Below are positions 58,527 to 64,000 of a stretch of 64,000 nucleotides of DNA, piece by piece. Positions within the stretch are counted from its first letter, which is position 1. Every line of letters begins with the position of its first letter. Below the pieces are notes generated by a model. That model did no database searches and was not told the origin of the DNA. It worked only from the letters and a program-made list of their open reading frames with translations. The stretch is from Bradyrhizobium sp. AUGA SZCCT0158 (GTDB taxonomy: Bacteria; Pseudomonadota; Alphaproteobacteria; Rhizobiales; Xanthobacteraceae). Location: positions 1 to 64,000 of the forward strand of contig NZ_JAFCME010000018.1 of the NCBI RefSeq assembly GCF_018130065.1, given 5' to 3'. A program made the translations under genes and the position numbers.

Positions 58527-58960
58527 CGCGAGCGGGTCCTCGTTAACCTCTGGCAGGCGCCGCGAGGTAGGCAGAATTTGCCCGGTGTATGGTTAACGGC
58601 TGGTTAAAATCCGCAGTATCAGGCCGTGGACAACGCGCTTGCACGGGGGCCGACGCCCAAAAGAGCGCATTTTCGCCACGAAATCTGCGTTAACCAGCCG
58701 CGGCCGACGCGGCCGGGGGCGCTCAGAAGTCGTTTTGGATCAAGCGATTCTTGGTCTATTAATTAATGGGCGGCAGCGTTTGCCGTGGGGAATTAAGGAA
58801 TTAGGGCTGATCTCGGGCGTGATTCGCCGGTCGACGGATCGCTTCGGAACATGAATCGTTTCGGAAGATGAATCCGGAAGAATCATGTTCAAGTTGGAAG
58901 ATCAGATCCGCGCACCTCGAAGCAAGCATGTGAGAACGGCCTGAGGCCGGGGACTAGAGA
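58527..58960. other. Divergent flagellar promoter region (flgB / fliO)
   Basis: 434 bp without a gene. It carries the CtrA-type box at 58593, an inverted copy of its half (TTAACCAGCCG at 58690-58700), further TTAA motifs (about 58543 and 58761), and AT-rich stretches. Promoters for the flgB operon and for fliOP should be here. No small gene was identified. Confidence 0.6.
58593..58607 (-). promoter_or_regulatory. CtrA-type binding box upstream of flgB
   Basis: TTAA-CGGCTGG-TTAA reads on the minus strand as TTAA-CCAGCCG-TTAAC, exactly the TTAA-N7-TTAAC CtrA consensus. It lies 67 bp before the flgB start, and a second half-box (TTAACCAGCCG, 58690) is 83 bp away in the other orientation. In Caulobacter such boxes are bound by CtrA~P to activate early flagellar genes. 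Confidence 0.75.
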
Positions 58961-59875
58961 ATGCAGACAGCATATTTCATCTTCGCATTCGTCGCCGTGC
59001 TGGCGCTGATCGGCGTCGCCGCATGGCTGGTGCGCCGCTTCGCCACCAACCGCCTCGGCGCCAACACCAATCGCGGGCGGATGCCGCGGCTGGCCGTGAT
59101 CGACGCCGCCGCCGTGGACGGCCGCCGCCGCCTCGTGCTGGTCCGGCGCGACAACGTCGAACATCTCCTGATGATCGGCGGCCCCAGCGACATCGTGGTG
59201 GAACCCAATATCGTCCGCGCGATGCCGGGCCGTGACCAGATGGCGCCGCGGCCTGCGGTCACCGGCGAGCAGCCGCCACGTATCGCCCCGCTGCCGGATG
59301 CCGGCTGGAACGACGAGAGCGCGCGCGACCCGTTCGATCACGCCGAACCGCAGATGTCCGAGCCGCCGCCGCGCCCGGCACGCCCCGCTTTCGCCGACGA
59401 ACTCCGCCGCCCGGCTATGGCCGAGCGCCGCACCGATCCGCTGGCAAGCTTTTCGCCGGAGCCGATGGGCGGCCGGCCGGAACCGCGTCCCGATCCGGTC
59501 CCGCAGCGCCCGGCCCGCACCGAATCCATGATGCCGCGGCCGCAGCGCCAGATGGAGCCGCCGAAGGCGCCGCCGCCGGTCCGTGCGCCCGAGCGCGCGG
59601 CAGCACCGCCGCCGCCACCCCCGCCGCCTGCGCCTCCGCCGCAGTCCGCCGACCAGAATCTCGCCGAGATGGCGCAGCGGCTCGAAGCTGCCTTGCGCCG
59701 GCCCGCCGATGCCCCGATCGCACCGCCGGTCGCGCCCGAGCCGCCGCCTGCCCGCCCTGCGCGCAGCGAGACGCCCGCCCCGCCGCCCCCCGCGCCCGCG
59801 CCGCAGAAGAGCGGGTTTGAGAACCTCGAAGACGAGATGGCCTCATTGCTGGGCCGCCCGAAGTCTCCTTCGTGA
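58961..59875 (+). CDS. fliO: Flagellar biosynthesis protein FliO
   Basis: 304 residues. N-terminal membrane helix (YFIFAFVAVLALIGVAAWLV) followed by the FliO domain (RMPRLAVIDAAAVDGRRRLVLVRRDNVEHLLMIGGPSDIVVEPNIVRA, key LVLVRRDNVEHLLMIGG). The remaining 200 residues are a Pro/Ala/Arg-rich disordered tail with a final amphipathic end (FENLEDEMASLLGRPKSP). FliO helps assemble FliP. Stop overlaps the fliP GTG start. Confidence 0.9.
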   Translation: MQTAYFIFAFVAVLALIGVAAWLVRRFATNRLGANTNRGRMPRLAVIDAAAVDGRRRLVLVRRDNVEHLLMIGGPSDIVVEPNIVRAMPGRDQMAPRPAVTGEQPPRIAPLPDAGWNDESARDPFDHAEPQMSEPPPRPARPAFADELRRPAMAERRTDPLASFSPEPMGGRPEPRPDPVPQRPARTESMMPRPQRQMEPPKAPPPVRAPERAAAPPPPPPPPAPPPQSADQNLAEMAQRLEAALRRPADAPIAPPVAPEPPPARPARSETPAPPPPAPAPQKSGFENLEDEMASLLGRPKSPS

Positions 59876-60624
59876 GATCGGCGAAAGCCCCGCGTAGAGT
59901 TTTATTTTTTGTCGCACTGATAGCCGCCGGATCGCTCGCCGATCCGGTGCTGGCGCAGGACATCAGCATCAATCTCGGCCAGGGCGGTGGCGGCGTCACC
60001 GAACGCGCGATCCAGCTGATCGCGCTGCTGACGATCCTCTCGATCGCGCCGTCGATCCTGATCATGATGACGTCGTTCACCCGGATCGTGGTGGTGCTGT
60101 CGCTGCTGCGCACCGCTTTGGGCACCGCGACCGCCCCGCCGAACTCCGTGATCATTGCGCTCGCAATGTTCCTGACCGCGTTCGTGATGGGGCCGGTGCT
60201 GCAAAAATCCTATGACGACGGCATCAAGCCTTTGGTCGCCAATCAAATCGGCGTCGAGGACGCGCTGCAACGAGCGTCCGTGCCGCTGCGCGGCTTCATG
60301 CTGAAGAACGTCCGCGAGAAGGACCTCAAGCTGTTTCTGGACATGTCGCGCGAGCCGCCGCCGGCGCAGCCGGAAGAGATGTCGCTGCGGATTCTGGTGC
60401 CGGCCTTCATGATTTCCGAGCTGAAGCGCGCCTTCGAGATCGGCTTCCTCCTGTTCCTGCCCTTCCTGATCATCGATCTCGTGGTGGCGTCGGTTCTGAT
60501 GTCGATGGGCATGATGATGCTGCCGCCGGTCGTGGTGTCACTCCCGTTCAAACTGATCTTCTTCGTGCTGGTCGACGGCTGGTCGCTGGTGGCGGGAAGC
60601 CTGGTGCAGAGTTACGGGACGTAG
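59872..60624 (+). CDS. fliP: Flagellar biosynthetic protein FliP
   Basis: 250 residues from a GTG overlapping the fliO stop (GTGA). Cleavable signal (FFVALIAAGSLADPVLAQD), then four helices (IQLIALLTILSIAPSILIMMTSFTRIVVVLSLLRTALG, VIIALAMFLTAFVMG, FEIGFLLFLPFLIIDLVVASVLMSMGMMMLPP). Motifs SFTRIVVVLSLLR and FLLFLPFLIIDLVVASVLMSMGMMMLPP are FliP signatures. Core of the FliPQR export gate; cotranscribed with fliO. Confidence 0.97.
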   Translation: MRSAKAPRRVLFFVALIAAGSLADPVLAQDISINLGQGGGGVTERAIQLIALLTILSIAPSILIMMTSFTRIVVVLSLLRTALGTATAPPNSVIIALAMFLTAFVMGPVLQKSYDDGIKPLVANQIGVEDALQRASVPLRGFMLKNVREKDLKLFLDMSREPPPAQPEEMSLRILVPAFMISELKRAFEIGFLLFLPFLIIDLVVASVLMSMGMMMLPPVVVSLPFKLIFFVLVDGWSLVAGSLVQSYGT

Positions 60625-60833
60625 CTGATCTGATCCGCGCCGATATCACGGGCGGTCGGATAAGCCGTCGCACCGGCCTTCTCGACGACAGCCGTCGTGA
60701 TCATGCTGATGCCGTTGTCCGCGACCACGTCTTTGGTCCGCAATTCCACCGCGAAAAGCGCGGTGCCGATGACCGCGACCACAACAGCGATCGCGACCGG
60801 AACTAGCGCTCGGTGTGTATTCCTGGGATGCAT
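60612..60833 (-). CDS. Small exported or membrane protein
   Basis: 73 residues: ALVPVAIAVVVAVIGTALFAVEL near the N-terminus is a membrane or signal helix, followed by a polar tail with repeats of small residues (VVADNGISMITTAVVEKAGATA). The end overlaps the fliP 3' end by 13 bp in the antiparallel direction. No good ribosome binding site; family unknown. The gene may be real because the hydrophobic N-terminus is well formed. Confidence 0.45.
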   Translation of the reverse strand: MHPRNTHRALVPVAIAVVVAVIGTALFAVELRTKDVVADNGISMITTAVVEKAGATAYPTARDIGADQISYVP

Positions 60834-60918
60834 AAAAATTAGTCCGTCTCTCGCGCTATTTGGCTGCTTGGGAAGCTACGATTTGGGATGAAAACGGTTT
60901 CAAACAAGGAGCTCACGG

Positions 60919-61365
60919 ATGACAAGTGCGCGACTGGTAAATGCCAGCGATCTCGGCGCCTTGCTGGCACTGTTTGCCGATTGCGACGTCAGCCGGAGTG
61001 CGGAACCGGAGCGAGCTAGAATAATTTGGGCGCAGATCCTCGCCCGCGAAGGAGTAATGATCTTTGTATCGGACGAAAGCAGTAGAATCGTTTCAACCTG
61101 CACGCTGATCACCACGCCCAACCTGCTGCGCGGCGGTCGTCAGCATGGCATTCTCGAGAACGTCGCCACCCATCCCGACTTCCAGGGACGCGGCCACGGC
61201 CGCGCGGTGATCGCGGCGGCGCTGGCCGAGGCGTGGAAGCAGGATTGCTATCAGGTATTGATGCAAAGCGGCCGGGCCGATCCGCGCGTGCACCGCTTCT
61301 ACGAGGCTTGCGGTTTTGTCCCCGGACTTCGCACCGCCTACGCTGCGCGCAATCCTGCGAAATAA
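60919..61365 (+). CDS. GNAT-family N-acetyltransferase
   Basis: 148 residues. Acetyl-CoA site: NVATHPDFQGRGHGRAVIAAALAEAW (Q-x-x-G-x-G/A) with the preceding beta strand SRIVSTCTLITTPNL and the end YEACGFVPGLRTAY. ATG with AAGGAG. Likely protein or small-molecule acetyltransferase; substrate unknown. Confidence 0.88.
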   Translation: MTSARLVNASDLGALLALFADCDVSRSAEPERARIIWAQILAREGVMIFVSDESSRIVSTCTLITTPNLLRGGRQHGILENVATHPDFQGRGHGRAVIAAALAEAWKQDCYQVLMQSGRADPRVHRFYEACGFVPGLRTAYAARNPAK

Positions 61366-61393
61366 GAAAGGCGCCAATCTCCTCGCGGTCTAC

Positions 61394-61630
61394 TCACTCC
61401 TTAAAATCATACTGCTTGCAGAGGTGATCGCCGATCTGCACCACCATCGCGACGCATTCGGGATAGCCCGGCTTGTCGATCGTCGCCTGTTCGGCACTTA
61501 CGCGAAACTCCCAGGAGTCGCCGTCGCGGAGCACCGAGATCACCATTCCATCGGGGCAATCGGCATGGACCTTCAACTCGGCCCTTGCCATCGCAATGAG
61601 TTCGGCTTCGGTCTTGGCAGGCTTGCTCAT
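61394..61630 (-). CDS. Small hypothetical protein
   Basis: 78 residues from the ATG with GGGGGAACTATCGCC upstream. SKPAKTEAELIAMARAELKVHADCPDGMVISVLRDGDSWEFRV and IDKPGYPECVAMVVQIGDHLCKQYDF (key: CPDGMVISVLRDG, GYPECVAMV). Beta-alpha composition; not recognised. It is a plausible conserved family of rhizobia. Confidence 0.6.
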   Translation of the reverse strand: MSKPAKTEAELIAMARAELKVHADCPDGMVISVLRDGDSWEFRVSAEQATIDKPGYPECVAMVVQIGDHLCKQYDFKE

Positions 61631-61739
61631 GGCGATAGTTCCCCCGGTGGCGTCTTTGATGTTGTGCGCAGGTTGCCGGTTCGGAAGCCGTCTGTCGAGG
61701 GGACGAGAGCACGGCGCGATACCTTGCCGCGCCGGGGCG

Positions 61740-62015
61740 CTATTTCGGGATGTGCTTGGTGAATATCCTGACGACATAGCCCTTCACGGCCGGCGCCGCG
61801 TCGAACATGTCGGAGGCGATGCGTTCGACGGCATCTCGCAGCGCCAAAAACTGCGCCTGTCTTGCCAGGCTCTCGGTTCCCTTGACACCAGCGAGCTCGT
61901 CCATGGCGGCGTCACTGATCTGGCATTCGATCGGCTCGTCCCCATTCTGCATGGTGAACTTGAACGCCAATCGTTCGTTGTCGTGTCCTACAATTCGGCC
62001 CCGGGTCAGCGGCAT
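61740..62015 (-). CDS. DUF1488 family protein
   Basis: 91 residues from the ATG giving MPLTRGRIVGHD; a start 18 bp further up is possible. DUF1488 pattern: LTRGRIVGHDNERLAFKFTMQNGDEPIECQISDAAMDELAGV, QAQFLALRDAVERIASDMFD and VKGYVVRIFTKHIP. Typical small cytoplasmic DUF1488 length. It lies next to another small hypothetical gene; the two may be cotranscribed. Confidence 0.85.
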   Translation of the reverse strand: MPLTRGRIVGHDNERLAFKFTMQNGDEPIECQISDAAMDELAGVKGTESLARQAQFLALRDAVERIASDMFDAAPAVKGYVVRIFTKHIPK

Positions 62016-62107
62016 CGAACGACAAACTTCCATACGGCTTGATGTGTGGATTTCGCTTAACCGACGAAACACTGAAGCGCAAACCCCGCCGGGGGTTGCT
62101 TGACCTA

Positions 62108-64000
62108 CTATTTTGTCGCTTCGGCGCTTTTGTGTCCTGATATCGCGGGCAACGCCCCGGTGTGGACCGGCTCGCCCCTGGCCATTTCGGGCGAAATCGG
62201 CGCGCGCGCGGTGGCGTCGGGGAAGCGGACCTTCATTTCCCGGATAAAGCCATCGAGCGTGTCGACACCTGCCGCCATCTTGGCGATCGCGGCAAATTCG
62301 GTGCTTGAGCCGGCGGCCGGCTTGCTGGCGAGATCAAACGCCATCCGGTCGGTATCGCCCAGCATCAGCGGCGCATATTTCTCGCGGAAGCGCGACAGTC
62401 CGATGGCGTCCTCGGCGAGCGCATAGCCGACGACGGCGCGGATCACATCGCCCTTCTCCACCGCGTTCAGCGGTTTGAAGTCGCGCCAGCGATCGGCATA
62501 GTACAGTTCGATCTGTTCGGAGGCCTCGCGCCACTGCCGTGACGCCCAGTAGATGTCGGAACGCAGGCGGATCGCCTCGCGTCCGGTGATGTTGGAGATG
62601 ATGTCGAGCGCAAGATCATGGCGTCCGACGTCGCTTTGCGCCCGCGCCTCCAGCAACAGGCGCTGCTGGCGCAACTCACCCGAGAGATCGGCAATGCGCG
62701 TGGTGCGCAGCGCCGCGACCGCGCGATCCGGCTTGCGGTTGGTCAGGTAGACCATGGCAAGGCGCGCCGCCACCTGCGCGCGCGCGGCGCCCTCCAGCCG
62801 TTTGTCGATCTGATACTGCAGCAGCTCGGCGGCCTGATCGAGCAGGTCGACCGCCACCAGGCGGTCCGCCAGGCGGCGGATCATCTCGTCGCCGCGGCGT
62901 CCGATCGGCGTCAGTTCGCGATATTCGTAGAACATGCCGAGCGCATCGATCGGCTTCATGTCCTCGCCCTTGGGGCTGAGAAAGAGCTGCGCAAACAGCG
63001 CGGACGCGGCGTCCTGGCCCTGCCGCGCCAGCTCGGAATTCGGCTGCAGCCGGGTCGCGGTCTTGGCCGCCGCGAGCGATTCCTCGTAGTGGCCCTCATC
63101 GGCATATAGCTGCGACAACACCGCAAGGGTCTTCAACTCGATCGCGTCGCCACGCCAGATCGCCGACAGCGTTTCCAGTTCGCGCAGCACCTCGGCTTGC
63201 CCGAGCTGGCCGCGCCGCTGGCGGAGCAAGACCTCCAGCAACCTGGCTTCGGCAGCAGCAGGCCGATCGGACGAATTGGCGGCGAACCGGTAAGCGTCGA
63301 GCGCGTCCTTGTCGTGGCCGAGCGCCTCGGCCAGCCGTCCGCGCAACACCGCGATTTCCGGCTTCATTTCCTTGGGTACGCCGACCACCTCGAGCTCGCT
63401 GCGGCGGCGCGAGGCCCCGGCGTAATCCTTCACTTCAAGCGCCGCGCGCATCGCATCCACGGTCAAGATACGCTGCATCTCGGGCGGCAAGGCGGCGATC
63501 GAAAATTCGGCGTTCTTGAACTTCTCGCGGGCGTCAGCCCATTTACCCTGGCGTGCAAAGGCGAGCGCCTTCCACAATTGGGAATCATAGCCGTTGCCGA
63601 TCACCGGACTGGCCAGGCCCTTCAGCCCCCGCTCGGGATGGCCGATCAGGATGCTGGCAACCGCATTGACCATGACGACGGCAGCGTCTTCGCTTCCAGC
63701 CTTGGATTCGGAGAGGATGAGATTGGTTACTCCCCTCGCTTCCTGAAACATCCCCCGCGCCATGTAGAAATTGGCAAGGTCGAGCCGGGCCTGCGCCAGC
63801 CCGTCATCGCCGGCCACGGCCACCGCCTTGATCAGCGCATCGAGCCGGCCCAGAAAATTCTCCTCGCGGTTCTTGCGCCATTCCTTGGCGTCAAACAACG
63901 GCCGCACCGCCGCGGTGGCGCGTTCGGCAGAGACGTCGGCCGACGACAGCGTCAGCCCGCCCGGCCGGCCGAGCATCACCTTGTCGGATCCGACCTCGGC
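62108..64000 (-). CDS. TPR-like helical-repeat protein (5' end outside window)
   Basis: At least 630 residues; the frame is open at the right edge of the window (residues AEVGSDKVMLGRPGG precede the first internal start), so the N-terminus is missing here. The visible part is all-helical with TPR-like units (DALIKAVAVAGDDGLAQARLDLANFYMARGMFQEARGV, GVPKEMKPEIAVLRGRLAEALGHDKDALDAYRFA, LYADEGHYEESLAAAKTATRLQPNSELA, AAELLQYQIDKRLEGAARAQVAARLAMVYL). A scaffold-type or motility-linked role is possible given the flagellar neighbours, but nothing in the sequence fixes it. Confidence 0.75.
   Translation of the reverse strand, partial: AEVGSDKVMLGRPGGLTLSSADVSAERATAAVRPLFDAKEWRKNREENFLGRLDALIKAVAVAGDDGLAQARLDLANFYMARGMFQEARGVTNLILSESKAGSEDAAVVMVNAVASILIGHPERGLKGLASPVIGNGYDSQLWKALAFARQGKWADAREKFKNAEFSIAALPPEMQRILTVDAMRAALEVKDYAGASRRRSELEVVGVPKEMKPEIAVLRGRLAEALGHDKDALDAYRFAANSSDRPAAAEARLLEVLLRQRRGQLGQAEVLRELETLSAIWRGDAIELKTLAVLSQLYADEGHYEESLAAAKTATRLQPNSELARQGQDAASALFAQLFLSPKGEDMKPIDALGMFYEYRELTPIGRRGDEMIRRLADRLVAVDLLDQAAELLQYQIDKRLEGAARAQVAARLAMVYLTNRKPDRAVAALRTTRIADLSGELRQQRLLLEARAQSDVGRHDLALDIISNITGREAIRLRSDIYWASRQWREASEQIELYYADRWRDFKPLNAVEKGDVIRAVVGYALAEDAIGLSRFREKYAPLMLGDTDRMAFDLASKPAAGSSTEFAAIAKMAAGVDTLDGFIREMKVRFPDATARAPISPEMARGEPVHTGALPAISGHKSAEATK

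Overview
This 64 kb window is GC-rich, densely coded chromosomal DNA of an alphaproteobacterium. It most resembles Bradyrhizobium or a close relative in the Nitrobacteraceae. The grounds are the CckA/CtrA-type signalling gene beside a flagellar cluster, the many amide/branched-chain-type ABC transporter genes, the small DUF families, and several families of intergenic palindromic repeats typical of that group. The assignment rests on gene content only; there is no rRNA or other phylogenetic marker here. I see no tRNA, rRNA, CRISPR array, prophage, insertion sequence or origin.

Layout. 1-10 kb: an exported hypothetical protein, a lone ABC substrate-binding protein, an acyl-CoA dehydrogenase divergent from an HxlR regulator, a truncated DUF1330 remnant, a Tat-exported intradiol-dioxygenase-like protein paired with a ferric-reductase-like membrane protein, a membrane adenylate cyclase and a class IV aminotransferase. 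10-16 kb: cold-shock protein, a translationally coupled acyltransferase/cupin-like pair, NIPSNAP protein, FrnE/DsbA-like oxidoreductase, thioesterase. 16-24 kb: a seven-gene minus-strand operon with an AmiC-like binding protein that lacks a signal peptide, an amidase and a complete ABC importer, divergent from a MarR regulator with a repeated operator-like motif. 24-30 kb: two tandem XRE/MmyB-type regulators, an ArsR/SRPBCC pair, two DUF1801 proteins, and an NO-response unit (globin, 44-residue membrane protein, NsrR-like regulator, DUF6522) around a palindromic operator. 30-36 kb: SET-domain methyltransferase with a histone-H1-like tail, exported and coiled-coil proteins, IlvD/Edd dehydratase.

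36-39 kb holds the clearest new regulatory unit. A TetR gene is divergent from a carotenoid oxygenase gene, and both that promoter and the one in front of two membrane-protein genes carry the same pair of 19-bp palindromes at almost identical spacing (54 and 53 bp). 39-52 kb is mostly housekeeping and hypothetical: class I fumarase, MaoC hydratase, DUF429, paralogous membrane proteins, methyltransferase, GFA, GST, a tandem DUF3606 protein with a lysine-rich tail, amidohydrolase and a Tim44-like protein.

52-61 kb is the cell-cycle and motility block: cckA, then flgB-flgC-fliE-fliQ-fliR-flhB on the minus strand, divergent from fliO-fliP. A TTAA-N7-TTAA CtrA-type box lies in the divergent promoter. 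The window ends in a TPR-like gene open at the right edge. Start codons were moved from the longest possible start wherever a ribosome binding site favoured an internal one; GTG and TTG starts are frequent.
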